A stretch of DNA of 59,482 nucleotides from Alphaproteobacteria bacterium (GCA_009694045.1 SHVY01000015.1:1-59482), one strand, 5' to 3'; counted from the first letter of the stretch, positions 17,439 to 27,801 are shown. Notes: generated by a model not told the origin, from the sequence alone. A program made the numbers and translations.

Positions 17439-19010
17439 CTAGTCGCCGACCAGTCTAGTGGACTTTGGCTTCGGCGACAAGCCGACCCCGACATCGCCGA
17501 CCACGCGGACGCGGACGCGCAGCGCGTTGCCGGGAAGGTAGGCGAGCGGCAGGTCCTCGACCTCGATGGTCTTGAGTGTCCCCGGGTCGGCCCCGGCGGC
17601 GGCGGCCCGATCCTCGGCGATGCGCGTCGCCGTGGCGATCGCCGCGCCCCGGGTCTGGTCGCGGAAGATCTGGTCGGCCTCGCCGGCAACCTGGGCGATC
17701 GCCGCGCCGACGGCGTTGGCGCAGTCGCTGTGCTCCACCCGAACCACGCGGGAGGCACCGGCCAGATCATCGGGCACCAGGAAGGCGCCGCCGCCCACGG
17801 CGACCAGGGGCACGTCGCCGGCCGCGACCTTCATCCGATCGACGGTCTCCTCGATCCGGGCCCGGGCGAGATCGAGCACCCGGCGGCAGTCGGCGGCCGC
17901 GAGATGCGCCACCCGGGCCGGATCGCCGAGGCGCAGGAGGCCCGCGGCCAGGGCGACGTCGGTCGCCGTGAGCTGCCGGCCGCCGAACGCCTGGGCGTCC
18001 TCGGACAGGCGGTAGCCGACCGACAGGGGCCCGACCGAAAGCGGATCGAGGCTCACGTGGCTGCCGCCGCCGAGCCCGATCGACAGGAGATCCGGCATGC
18101 GGAAGAGCGTGCGCACGCCGCCCACCGTGACGACGCCATTGGCCTCGCGCGGGAAGCCATGGCGGAGCGCGCCCACGTCGGTGGAGGTGCCGCCGACGTC
18201 CACGACCATGGCGTCGTCGAGACCGGAGAGGTACGCCGCCCCCCGCATCGAGTTGGTGGCGCCGGAGGCAAAGCAGTAAACCGGCCGGGCCACGGCCTGG
18301 GCCGCCTCGACCACGGTGCCGTCGTTCTGGGTGACGTAGAGGGGTGCCCCGATGCCGGCGGCGCGCAAGGCTTCTTCGAACGCCGCGACGGCCCGGCGCG
18401 CGAGCGGTCCCAGGGCGGCGTTGAGGAGCGCCGCGTTCTCCCGCTCGAGCAGACCGATGCGCCCCAGATCGGCGGAGCGAGTGATGACGGCACCGGGATT
18501 CTCCTGGGCGATGATCGCGGCCGCCTCCGCCTCGTGCGAGCCGTCGAGGGGCGAGAACACCGAAGAGATGGCCACGGCCGTCTGGCCGCGATCCCGCATG
18601 GCCCGCCCCGCCGCGCGCAGGGCCGCCACGTCCAGGGGCATGAACGGCCGGCCGTCGTAGTCGTGGCCGCCTTCGACCATCCACACGCCGCCCGCGACGA
18701 TCGCCGCCAGGTCGCGGGGCCAATCGCAGAACGGCGGCAGGGACGCGCCGGAGGGCAGCCCGACGCGGACCGCCGCGACCCGGGCCAGGTCCTGGCGCTG
18801 GATCACCGCATTGATGAAGTGGGTGGTGCCGATCATCACCGCGTCGATGCGGGCGAGCGCGACCACGGCCCCGAGGCGCGTGAGGGCCGCGAGGACACCC
18901 GCCGTCACGTCCGGGCTGGTCGGCGCCTTGACCGCGCCGATCACCCGGCCGTCCTCGATCAGGACGGCATCGGTGTTCGTGCCGCCGACGTCGATCCCGA
19001 GCCGCCTCAT
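17439..19010 (-). CDS. Hydantoinase/oxoprolinase family protein (HyuA-like)
   Basis: ATP-dependent hydantoinase/5-oxoprolinase-type protein, 523 aa, shorter than the roughly 690-aa HyuA, as is usual when paired with DUF917. The actin-like ATPase marks are MRRLGIDVGGTNTDAVLIED at the start, ITRSADLGRIGLLERENAAL, MVVDVGGTSTDVGAL near residue 280 and SIGLGGGSHVSLD. The family opens hydantoin or lactam rings using ATP. Its ATG at 19010 overlaps the DUF917 stop at 19007 by ATGA, so the two are translated together and probably work on one substrate. Confidence 0.9.
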   Translation of the reverse strand: MRRLGIDVGGTNTDAVLIEDGRVIGAVKAPTSPDVTAGVLAALTRLGAVVALARIDAVMIGTTHFINAVIQRQDLARVAAVRVGLPSGASLPPFCDWPRDLAAIVAGGVWMVEGGHDYDGRPFMPLDVAALRAAGRAMRDRGQTAVAISSVFSPLDGSHEAEAAAIIAQENPGAVITRSADLGRIGLLERENAALLNAALGPLARRAVAAFEEALRAAGIGAPLYVTQNDGTVVEAAQAVARPVYCFASGATNSMRGAAYLSGLDDAMVVDVGGTSTDVGALRHGFPREANGVVTVGGVRTLFRMPDLLSIGLGGGSHVSLDPLSVGPLSVGYRLSEDAQAFGGRQLTATDVALAAGLLRLGDPARVAHLAAADCRRVLDLARARIEETVDRMKVAAGDVPLVAVGGGAFLVPDDLAGASRVVRVEHSDCANAVGAAIAQVAGEADQIFRDQTRGAAIATATRIAEDRAAAAGADPGTLKTIEVEDLPLAYLPGNALRVRVRVVGDVGVGLSPKPKSTRLVGD

Positions 19011-20089
19011 GGGGTGAAGACGCCGCGGAACGGCATGTCGTAGCCAAAGGCGGCCGGACCGACATGGGCGAGGCCGCGCGGCGTGAGGAACACGGGCGGC
19101 GGCGGCAGGGCGATCACCGTCACCCGCTGGCCATAGCGGACGGTCTCGGTACCGACCGCCTCGCCGGTGACGCTGTCGAGGACGCAGATCAGGTCGGGCG
19201 ACATGGCAATCGGCTCCCCGTCCAACCAGGCGACGATCCATTCGTTCTGGAAGGCGATCTCGAGGCGAGTGCCGCGCCAGTCCGCCGCCCCGTCGAACCG
19301 CGCCTTGCCGCGCAGAAAACCTTCGGTCGTGCGCCGCTCCACGTCGATCGCCTTACCCTGGAACAGGACCTTGCCCGGCTCGACCGCCAGGATGGCCGCG
19401 ATCGGGTCCGCGTGGCCGACCCTGGCGAGGCGCAGGGCGCGTCCGATGGCGATCGCCTTGGTGGTGGTGCCCCGAATACCCCAGCGCTTGACCTCGGCGC
19501 CCGTGCGCGGCGCCTTGCAGGTCGAGGCAATCGAGCCGTACTCGACGCAGATGCGCCGGCTGACCCGTTCCATCCACGTCCACGAGGGTACCCGTTCGAC
19601 GATCGCCTCGACCCCCCGCACGTCGACGGTGGCAAGCGGATAGGGCCGGAGGTCGCCGACCGCGGCGCTGGTCATTTGCGCTTCCGGATAGGCGCGCCCC
19701 ATCATGTCGGCATCGACCACCGGGCGGTCGAGGTGCGCCGCGGCCATCAGCGGCTGGATGGAATTGCCGCCGCCAATCTCCAATGCCATGATCGCGCGGA
19801 AGCGGTACCCGGTATGGCTCTCCATGAGCGTGACCGCCCGGGCGATGGTGCGGCTGTCGGTCAGCCGCTCCTGGCCCACCAGGGGTGCCCCCATGTTGGA
19901 AACCGCCGCAACCCAATCCTGGTCGTCCAAATCGTCCACCGGCATCAAGCGGACGCAGTGGCCGTCGGCGTAGAGCCGGCGCATGTTGAGCAGCCCGAGG
20001 TAGGGGCTGCCGCCGCCGCCGGTCCCGAGCACCCAGGCTCCGGCGGCCAGATCCTCGATGTCCTCGGTGGTAATGTCCCGCGCCGTCAT
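19007..20089 (-). CDS. DUF917 family protein (S-methyl thiohydantoin desulfurase-type)
   Basis: DUF917 protein of 360 aa, in the typical size range. It begins ITTEDIEDLAAGAWVLGTGG with the glycine-rich GTGGGGSPYLGLL, then SNMGAPLVGQERL, MALEIGGGNSIQPLMAA, VVDADMMGRAYPEAQM and ALRLARVGHADPIAAIL; all are characteristic. Family members occur with hydantoinase A, as here, and one characterised group removes sulfur from thiohydantoins. Both ends overlap neighbours (20086-20089 with the thioesterase, 19007-19010 with HyuA). The substrate here is inferred only from this pairing. Confidence 0.88.
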   Translation of the reverse strand: MTARDITTEDIEDLAAGAWVLGTGGGGSPYLGLLNMRRLYADGHCVRLMPVDDLDDQDWVAAVSNMGAPLVGQERLTDSRTIARAVTLMESHTGYRFRAIMALEIGGGNSIQPLMAAAHLDRPVVDADMMGRAYPEAQMTSAAVGDLRPYPLATVDVRGVEAIVERVPSWTWMERVSRRICVEYGSIASTCKAPRTGAEVKRWGIRGTTTKAIAIGRALRLARVGHADPIAAILAVEPGKVLFQGKAIDVERRTTEGFLRGKARFDGAADWRGTRLEIAFQNEWIVAWLDGEPIAMSPDLICVLDSVTGEAVGTETVRYGQRVTVIALPPPPVFLTPRGLAHVGPAAFGYDMPFRGVFTP

Positions 20090-20511
20090 GCACCCTCGAC
20101 AATGCGGGCGGCGAGCCGGGCGCGGACGTCCTCGGGGATGGGGAGCTTCACCCGGGCGTCGAGATCGAAGTGGACCGTCACCAGCTCGCAGGTCGCGGAC
20201 AGCACGCCGTCGCGGGCGTTGCGCAGCCAGTTCATCACGGTGATGGACGAGGCGCCGACGCGCCTGAGGCCGCTTTCGACGAACACGAGGCTGCCGACCC
20301 GCTGCTCGGCCAGGTATTCGATGGTGTGCTTCACGTCGACGAAGCCCCGCCCATCGGCCGCCAGGACTTCCGGGTTCAGATCGAGGGCGTTGAGCAGGTG
20401 CCAGCCGGCCTGGTCGAACATGCCGACATAGTGCTGGGTCGTCATGTGACCCTGGTGGTCGCACTGCCAGGGATAGACCATGCCACGGTAGGTTTCGATG
20501 GCCCCGGTCAT
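20086..20511 (-). CDS. Acyl-CoA thioesterase, hotdog fold (4HBT-like)
   Basis: Hotdog-fold thioesterase of 141 aa. The active-site region is VYPWQCDHQGHMTTQHYVGM, where Asp-His-x-Gly-His-Met before a Tyr and an Asp matches the 4-hydroxybenzoyl-CoA thioesterase motif. VESGLRRVGASSITVM and ELVTVHFDLDAR form the central strands. The ATG at 20511 lies 7 bases after the Sir2 stop, and the stop overlaps DUF917, so it belongs to the hydantoinase unit. This suggests that a CoA ester is part of the same pathway. Confidence 0.88.
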   Translation of the reverse strand: MTGAIETYRGMVYPWQCDHQGHMTTQHYVGMFDQAGWHLLNALDLNPEVLAADGRGFVDVKHTIEYLAEQRVGSLVFVESGLRRVGASSITVMNWLRNARDGVLSATCELVTVHFDLDARVKLPIPEDVRARLAARIVEGA

Positions 20512-20518
20512 GGCGACC

Positions 20519-21289
20519 TCAATCGAGCCCAACGGCGTCGGCCAGAGTCGGCCCAATCTCGGCGTTCAGGACCAGATCGGCGAAGCCGTCGAGGGGCGTG
20601 TGCTCGCGGTTCAGAATCACCAGGCTCGCGCCGTTGCGCTTCGCGGCCATGGGAAAACCTGCCGCCGGATGGACGACGAGGGAGGAGCCGACGGCGATGA
20701 ACAGATCGGCCGCGCGGGTCGCCGCGTCCGCCCGCCGCATCGCCGCCTGGGGCATCGGTTGGCCGAACGAGATCGTCGCGGTCTTCACGTGGCCGCCACA
20801 CCCGTGACAGCAGGGTGCCTCGCCGCTCGCCACGAAGGCCTCGCGGATCGGCTCCAGCTCGTGGCGGGCGCCACAGTCGAGGCAGCGGGCATAGGTGGTG
20901 TTGCCGTGCAGTTCGACCACGCGATCGTCGGGAACGCCGGAGCGCTGGTGCAGCCCATCGACGTTCTGGGTGATGACCGTGGTCACGATGCCGCGGCGGA
21001 CCAGGGCCGCGACGGCCAGATGGCCGCGGTTGGGCCGGGCATGGGCCACGGTCGCATGGGTCGCGAACTTGCGGCGCCAGGCCTCGCGGCGCGCCTCGTC
21101 CGAGGCCAGGAAGGCGGCGAAATCGATCGGCCGGTACTGGTCCCAGACGCCGCTGGGACTGCGGTAGTCCGGAATGCCGGATTCGGTGCTGATGCCGGCG
21201 CCGGTGAAGACCACGGCGCGCCGGCAAGCGGCCAGGGCAAGGCGCAGGTCCGCCGCCGGGTCGCCCTCGTTATGCGTGCTTCGAGCCAC
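20519..21289 (-). CDS. cobB: Sir2-family NAD-dependent protein deacylase
   Basis: Sirtuin of about 256 aa. Motifs in order: VVFTGAGISTESGIPDYRS (NAD binding), TTVITQNVDGLHQRSG, VELHGN with the catalytic His, two zinc Cys pairs (CLDCG and CCHGCGG), FGQPMP and VGSSLVVHPAAGFP. It removes acyl groups from protein lysines and often acts on acyl-CoA synthetases. I used GTG 21289; the start is uncertain, since the open frame continues upstream without a strong ribosome-binding site. It is the first gene of the minus-strand hydantoinase unit and may regulate CoA-dependent steps; that is inference. Confidence 0.9.
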   Translation of the reverse strand: MARSTHNEGDPAADLRLALAACRRAVVFTGAGISTESGIPDYRSPSGVWDQYRPIDFAAFLASDEARREAWRRKFATHATVAHARPNRGHLAVAALVRRGIVTTVITQNVDGLHQRSGVPDDRVVELHGNTTYARCLDCGARHELEPIREAFVASGEAPCCHGCGGHVKTATISFGQPMPQAAMRRADAATRAADLFIAVGSSLVVHPAAGFPMAAKRNGASLVILNREHTPLDGFADLVLNAEIGPTLADAVGLD

Positions 21290-21385
21290 GGCGAACTGGT
21301 AGCAGATGTCCCCTTGCCCCGTCACCTTGCCGCTTGATCGGAGCCCCCGAGGCGGGCAAGGTGGCCGACGCCGAGGAGACGCCCG

Positions 21386-22387
21386 ATGAGCCAAGCCGAC
21401 CGCGCCCGCGACCTCTATGCCGAAGCCCTGGTCTGGGACGCCCATAGCTGCCTGCCGCTGGCGCCCGGCATCGACGTCGGCGTGCTGGCTCGCCATCGGG
21501 CATCCGGCGTCTCCTACGTGTCGATCAACGTCGGCATGGACTTCAATCCGCTGGCCCAGTGCATTCGGGTTCTCGCGGCCTTCCGCGGGTGGATCGCCCG
21601 GCACGGCGACGACGTCGTTCTGGCCGGGTCGGTCGCGGACGTGCTGGCGGCGAAGCGCGCCGGCAAGCTCGCCGTGAGCTTCGACCTGGAGGGGTCCGAC
21701 ATGATCGAGGGCGACCTCGACATGCTGCGGCTCTATCGCGACCTGGGAGTGCGGCAGATCCATTTCGCCTACAACCGCGACAACAAGGTCGCCGGCGGAT
21801 GCCACGGCGCGGACATCGGGCTGACGCCGTTCGGCAAGCTGGTGGTCGCCGCGGTCAACGACCTGGGCCTCATCATGGACTGTTCGCACACCGGCCACCG
21901 TTCGAGCCTGGACATCATGGCGGCGTCGCGCAAACCCGTCGTGTTCTCGCACACCTGCGTCCGCGCCCTGCAGGAGCACCCGCGCAACGTCCGGGACGAT
22001 CAAATCGACGCCTGCGCCCGGACCGGGGGCGTCGTGGGAATCACCGGCATCGGCTTGTTCCTCGGCCAGAATCGCGTGGAGACCGAGCTGTACGCGCGGC
22101 ACATCGACTACGTGGCCCAGCGGGTTGGCGCGGCGCACGCGGGATTCGGCCTGGATTTCGAGTTCCTGACGAGCGCGAGCGACACGCCGCCGGGCTTCGA
22201 GCCCACGGCGTGGTGGCCGCCCGAGCACTACCGAGGCCGCGGATTGGGGGCGAGCAAGTTCGTGCAGCCGGAACAGATCCGCGACCTGCCCGAAGCGCTG
22301 CTGCGGCTGGGGTACAGCGACGCGGACATTCTGGGCGTGTTGGGCAAGAATTTTCTGCGCGTCGCGGAAGCGACCTGGGGACCCTGA
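21386..22387 (+). CDS. Membrane dipeptidase family (peptidase M19)
   Basis: Zinc-dependent M19 peptidase, 333 aa. Metal-site segments are WDAHSCLPL (the usual DGHND is DAHSC here), AVSFDLEGSDMI with the bridging Glu, IMDCSHTGHRSS and VVFSHTCVRAL (two His), and GFGLDFEF with the late Asp. These enzymes hydrolyse dipeptides, often with D-residues, or act on related small amides. No signal peptide is visible, so it is likely cytoplasmic. It is transcribed away from the Sir2 operon, with its start about 97 bases from the cobB start, giving room for divergent promoters. Confidence 0.88.
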   Translation: MSQADRARDLYAEALVWDAHSCLPLAPGIDVGVLARHRASGVSYVSINVGMDFNPLAQCIRVLAAFRGWIARHGDDVVLAGSVADVLAAKRAGKLAVSFDLEGSDMIEGDLDMLRLYRDLGVRQIHFAYNRDNKVAGGCHGADIGLTPFGKLVVAAVNDLGLIMDCSHTGHRSSLDIMAASRKPVVFSHTCVRALQEHPRNVRDDQIDACARTGGVVGITGIGLFLGQNRVETELYARHIDYVAQRVGAAHAGFGLDFEFLTSASDTPPGFEPTAWWPPEHYRGRGLGASKFVQPEQIRDLPEALLRLGYSDADILGVLGKNFLRVAEATWGP

Positions 22388-22391
22388 ACCG

Positions 22392-22664
22392 TCAGCTCAG
22401 CTTGCGATAGATCCGCACGTTGAGGATGAAGGATTCGGTCGAGACGCCCATCTCGTTGAAACGATTGGGAACCAGGGTGATGGTGGGCTCGACCAGGAGG
22501 CCCGCCAAGACCGCGTTGTCCATGGCGTCCTGCAGGGCGCGCATGGCGGCGATGATTGAATCCGCCAATTCCTTGTCGGATTGACCGCGCGGGGCGGTGC
22601 TGGGTCGCGCCCGGGCATAGTTCCGCATATAGACCGCCGAATAGGTCGTGGTCTCGCCGCTCAT
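22392..22664 (-). CDS. Hypothetical protein, 90 aa
   Basis: I do not recognise a family. The frame starts MSGETTTYSAVYMRNYARAR and ends NVRIYRKLS, a soluble protein with a helix-forming centre (DSIIAAMRALQDAMDNAVLA) and a strand-rich C-terminus. Codon use fits the neighbours, and a GTGGAGT lies about 5 bases before ATG 22664, so I consider it real. It is convergent with the M19 peptidase (5-base gap) and divergent from the GGDEF-EAL gene, with a somewhat AT-richer 170-base gap between that could hold promoters. Confidence 0.6.
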   Translation of the reverse strand: MSGETTTYSAVYMRNYARARPSTAPRGQSDKELADSIIAAMRALQDAMDNAVLAGLLVEPTITLVPNRFNEMGVSTESFILNVRIYRKLS

Positions 22665-22833
22665 GCCAACTCCACCCGATCGTCCCTGAATAATCGTCAG
22701 AAATCGTTAAGTATCCATCACTGGATCGTGCAACGGCGACCCGGCGCGGTTTAACACTTCGTTGGGCCGATCGGCGGACAATCCGTGCTCACGACGGCCA
22801 GAGCTTGTCTTGAGCACGGGACCCGGTCGCCCC

Positions 22834-24374
22834 ATGTCGAGCGAAACTGCGTACGCGAGAGAACCAGAAGTCGCAGCGCCTCTTGAGTCGCACGAGGCGC
22901 TGTGCCGCATTCGCGACATCGCGGATCGCGCGACGGGCACCGTCATCCGCCTGGGGGGGGCAGCCGAGATCCGTCAGGAACTGCTGGGGGCTCTCAAGGA
23001 AATCGGCGACAAACTCGGCGCGCTGGATTTGGAACGGGGTCCGACCCAAGACATCGGATTGATCGACCCCCTGACCCACTGTCCGAACCGCCATCTGTTT
23101 CGCGACCGGCTGGACCAGGCCCTGCGCAAGGCCAGGCGCGAGAACCTCACCTATCCGGTTCTCATCCTCGACCTCGACCGCTTCAAGCAGGTCAACGAGA
23201 CGATCGGACACCGGGCCGGCGACGCGGTCCTGTGCGAGGTCGCAATCTCCTGCGGTCCACGCTCCGAGATTCCGATACGGCCGCGCGACTGGGCAGCGAC
23301 GAGTTCGGCATCCTGCTCGCGGCCGTGCACAACGTCGAAGACGCCTTGCAGGCCGCCGATCGCATCGCCGAGGCATTCAGCCCACCGTTCGAGATCGAAG
23401 GTCACACGGTCGACCTGGAGATGAGCATCGGGATCGCGGCGTTCCCCCAACACGGGGGCGACACGGACACCTTGCTGCGACATGCGGACATGGCTTTGTC
23501 CGAAGCGCGGCGTACGGGAAGCATCTACAGCGTGTTCGCGTCCGAGGAGCACGCATCGGCTCTCGCCGCGTTCAAGCTCGCGGGGCAGCTAAGGTCCGCC
23601 CTGGACCGTGACGAGTTCATCCTGCATTACCAGCCGAAGGTCGACCTCGCCACGGGCCGCATCGTCGGTGTCGAGGCCCTGGTCCGCTGGCAGCATCCCG
23701 AGATGGGCCTGGTCATGCCGGGAAACTTCCTGCCGCTGGTCGAGCGCACGTCGATCGCCATGCCCTTGAGCCTACGGGTGGTGGACAAGGCCCTCGCCCA
23801 GTCGCGCGCCTGGGAGGACAAGGGATTCGACCTGACCATGGCGGTCAACCTTTCGCCGCGCATTCTCCACCAGCCGGACCTGCCGGAGCGGATCAAGCGG
23901 CTGCTCGTTCAACACCAAGTGGCGCCCAGCCGTCTATTCATCGAAGTGACCGAGAGCGCGATCATGATCGACGAGGATCGCGCCCTGGCGGCCCTCGACC
24001 GCCTTGTCGCCCAAGGTGTCACCATCTCAATCGACGATTTCGGGACGGGCTATTCGTCGCTCACCAACCTGCGTCGCCTGCCGACGCGCGAGCTCAAGAT
24101 CGACCGCTCGTTCGTGATGGCCATGCGGAAGAGCAACGAGGACGCCGTCATCGTCCGGTCCCTCGTGGAACTCGGGACGAGCCTGGGACTGCGGGTGGTC
24201 GCCGAGGGCGTGGAGGATGCCGAGGTCCTGGCCACCCTCAAGACGTGGGGATGCCACAAGGCTCAGGGCTATCACATTGCCCGGCCCATGCCGGCGCCGG
24301 ATCTCGAAACCTGGATCGCGACATCGCCCTGGGGCGTCGGCGCTCGGACCCGTACCGTGCCGGCCCTGGCCTAG
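22834..24374 (+). pseudogene. GGDEF-EAL cyclic-di-GMP protein, single-base frameshift
   Basis: The GGDEF half begins DIGLIDPLTHCPNRHLFRDR and YPVLILDLDRFKQVNETIGH (metal and guanine-binding region). Near 23241 one base is missing (GCAAT where GCNAAT is expected), and the other frame continues SDTAARLGSDEFGILLAAV, so the signature is GSDEF, not GGDEF. The EAL half follows intact: LHYQPKVDLATGRIVGVEAL, VRW, AVNLSPRILHQPDL, FIEVTESAIMID, ISIDDFGTGYSSLTNL, LKIDRSFV and VAEGVED. An EAL phosphodiesterase could be active if the frame is restored or reinitiated. The stop adjoins a decayed IS3 element. Confidence 0.85.
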
Positions 24375-25371
24375 GGCACGTTTCGACCACGTAGACTCGG
24401 TCGGCCGCGAAGCCATCCGTCATCTCGTGCAGGTAGACGGCCTCGTATTTCAGCGACCGCCACAGGCGCTCGATGAAGATGTTGCCAGGCACCGACCCCG
24501 CCCGTCCATGGAGATCGCGATCTCCGCGTCCTTAAGCACGCCGGTGAAGTCGAGGCTGGTGAACTGGCTGCCCTGGTCGGTGTCAAGACCTCCGGCTTGC
24601 CGTATCGGGCCAGCGCGTCGCGCAGGGCATCGATGCGGAACCGGACGTCCATGGTGTTCGATAGCCGCCACGCCAGGACATGGCGCGTCGCCCAGTCCAT
24701 GATCGCGACCAGATAGAGGAACCCGCGCCGCACCGGGATGTAGGTAATGTCGGAGCACCAGACATGATCCGGCCGCTTCAGTGCGGGATTTTCTCTCCGG
24801 CCCTTACATCCCGCCGCAACTGGCGGACCATCTGACGGGAGCCGTAAAACGGATACTTCAAAAACAGCTCGTCGATGCGGCGCATCAGCGCCAGCTTCTC
24901 CGCACTCTCGCCCTTCGGCGCGTAATAGAACGAGGAGCGGCCGATCGAGAGAAGCCGGCATTGACGGCTCAAGCTCAAGCCGGGGCGGCTAGGCGCGATC
25001 ATCGCCTTGCGTTCCCCCCGGCTCATCGCTTGAGCCCGCCGGCCAAAAAATCCCGTCCACCGTCAACTGGCCGATCTTGGCGTGAAGATCGCGAACCTCG
25101 GTTTCGCGGTCCTGGCGCTCGCGGTCCGCGCCGTTCGAGAACACTTCCGAGAGCCCATCGATCGCTTGGCGCTTCCACGTGCTCACTTGGTTCGGATGCA
25201 CCTTGTGCCGTGCCGCGATCTCTTGAACCGTCTTAATCCCCGCGCAAGGCCGCAAGGGCCACGCGGGCCTTGAACTCGCCCGTAAACCACCGCCTTGTCG
25301 TCATGTCGTGTCCCTCCGTTACCCGGCGGAATACACCTCAGAGCCCTGTCCGATTTCCTGGGACCAGCTCA
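24375..25371 (-). mobile_element. IS3-family insertion sequence, decayed and truncated
   Basis: OrfA starts at ATG 25304 (MTTRRWFTGEFKARVALAAL) and slips frame before TVQEIAARHKVHPNQVSTWK, a helix-turn-helix. OrfB has LSLSRQCRLLSIGRSSFYY, PFYGSRQMVRQL, then an internal loss of about 40 codons before WCSDITYIPVRRGFLYLVAI (first DDE Asp), further slips, TDQGSQFTSLDF (second Asp) and IFIERLWRSLKYEAVYLHE. Homology ends at about 24390, so the C-terminus and right end are missing. The left end appears as TGAGCTGGTCCC read from 25371 on the minus strand, abutting a cut oxidase gene. The element is immobile by itself. Confidence 0.85.
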
Positions 25372-25551
25372 GGCCTCGGGCGCGATGCGGTACGCCTCGG
25401 ATGACAAATTCTGCCGGCCGTACACATGCCAGTACGGTATCATCGCGAACATGACGAGCGCCCAAACGAGCGAGAGGCCGATCCAGATCAGCTCGGTTCG
25501 ATCGATCGGCTCGCGCCACCAGTTGCGCTGGGCAGGAGGATGAATGGCCAT
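25372..25551 (-). pseudogene. Cytochrome c oxidase (ba3-type) subunit II, N-terminal fragment
   Basis: The minus frame from ATG 25551 reads NWWREPIDRTELIWIGL, a single membrane helix (LSLVWALVMFAMIPYWHV), then GRQNLSSEAYRI, which resembles the N-terminus of ba3-type oxidase subunit II: membrane anchor, then the linker before the CuA domain. It stops exactly where the IS3 end begins (GCC then TGAGCTGG). The CuA domain and the subunit I gene expected downstream are absent, replaced by the IS and the GGDEF-EAL gene. Confidence 0.7.
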
Positions 25552-25577
25552 GGCCTAGACCCCTTCTCGGTTGCGAT

Positions 25578-25742
25578 CTAGGACGGGGCGACGAGGATGG
25601 AGACGATCTCAATGACCCCCCAAAGGATGTAGAAGACCGTCGGAATCACCACGCCCAGGAACAGAAGCAGGAACGGGTTCTCAATAACCCGTTGCATGAA
25701 GGCGGGCGGGCGGGCGTCGTCCGGCGTCGGTTGCGTTGCCAC
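25578..25742 (-). CDS. Small single-pass membrane protein, likely oxidase-associated
   Basis: GTG 25742 has a strong GAGGAGGT upstream. The 54-aa product has a polar N-terminus (VATQPTPDDARPPAF), then one hydrophobic segment, NPFLLLFLGVVIPTVFYILW, and ends ILVAPS. It lies 26 bases upstream of the broken oxidase subunit II fragment on the same strand. Small helices of this kind often precede subunit II in ba3 oxidase operons, so it is probably a leftover of that operon; the assignment rests on context. Nothing recognisable lies in the 216 bases between it and the next gene. Confidence 0.6.
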   Translation of the reverse strand: MATQPTPDDARPPAFMQRVIENPFLLLFLGVVIPTVFYILWGVIEIVSILVAPS

Positions 25743-25958
25743 GGTGACCTCCTCGGTGGGTTCGCATCAAGGAGACCAAGGAGCGGGCGGCGGGGCCTTA
25801 ATCTACCTCAAGTTCACGCAGCATCGTGGAGTGCCCGCGGAACGCGCTCGCGGGGAAGGTCTTGGGGATGACGGTGCGCCGAAGATCAGTTCGTCGCGGG
25901 CGACACGACCGGGAATACCGTCATGGAAAGGCCGCCGGCGGCGATCCCGGCACGCCCC

Positions 25959-26672
25959 TCAGCGCTTGGGCCGCCCTTCCGGGGGAGGCCACGCCGGCGG
26001 CCGGGTAACGGTGCCCGGGGTCTTGCCCGCCATGCGGTGGGCGACGAAGTCGGCCAGCGTCGGCAGCGTCAGGTAGGGGTTGGTCGCGAGCTGTTCGTCG
26101 AGCCTCGATGTCGGGGTCGGTCCATAGTTGTGCCCGGGATACATCACGGTGGAGCCCGGCAGGGTGTCGACCAGCCCGCGCAGGGAGCGGTACATCACGT
26201 GCGGATCGCCGCCGACGAAATCGCAGCGGCCGCAGCCGTTGACGAACATCGTGTCGCCGGTCACCAGATCGCCATGCACGTGGTAGCAGGTCGAGCCCGG
26301 GGTGTGGCCGGGTGTGTGGATCAGCGCGAGCTCGGTGTGCCGGCCGATGCGAACCCGGTCGCCTGGATCATGGCGGACCAGGTTCTCGCAGGCGAACGCG
26401 CCGAAGTCGATCTCGGCCCCCAGCATATGAACCTTCGCGTCGGTGTGGGCGAGCATCGCCTCCACTTCGTTCACGTGATCGAAGTGGCTGTGAGTGCACA
26501 GGAGATCGGTGATGCGGACGTCGAGCCGCGCCGCCTCCTCCAGGATCACCTCGTAGTTCCACGCCGGATCGACGACGGCACAGGTACGGCTCGCCTTGTC
26601 GCCGATCAAGTAGATGTAGTTCTGCCAGGATCCCAGCTCGAACTGGTGGATGAAGTACCCTTCCGCCGGCAT
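25959..26672 (-). CDS. MBL-fold metallo-hydrolase (glyoxalase II-like)
   Basis: Metallo-beta-lactamase-fold hydrolase, 237 aa. The HxHxDH site is THSHFDHVNE (His61, His63, Asp65, His66), followed by HTPGHTPGSTCY, GDTMFVNGCGRCDF (bridging Asp) and YPGHNYG (last His). This is the pattern of glyoxalase II and persulfide dioxygenase relatives that act on glutathione thioesters or persulfides. It starts 10 bases after the stop of the formaldehyde dehydrogenase gene on the same strand. A role in hydrolysing S-formylglutathione or a related glutathione adduct is plausible but inferred. Confidence 0.85.
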   Translation of the reverse strand: MPAEGYFIHQFELGSWQNYIYLIGDKASRTCAVVDPAWNYEVILEEAARLDVRITDLLCTHSHFDHVNEVEAMLAHTDAKVHMLGAEIDFGAFACENLVRHDPGDRVRIGRHTELALIHTPGHTPGSTCYHVHGDLVTGDTMFVNGCGRCDFVGGDPHVMYRSLRGLVDTLPGSTVMYPGHNYGPTPTSRLDEQLATNPYLTLPTLADFVAHRMAGKTPGTVTRPPAWPPPEGRPKR

Positions 26673-26681
26673 GGGTTCGCC

Positions 26682-27791
<1,110 letters not shown>

Positions 27792-27801
27792 GAATTCCTT
27801 C

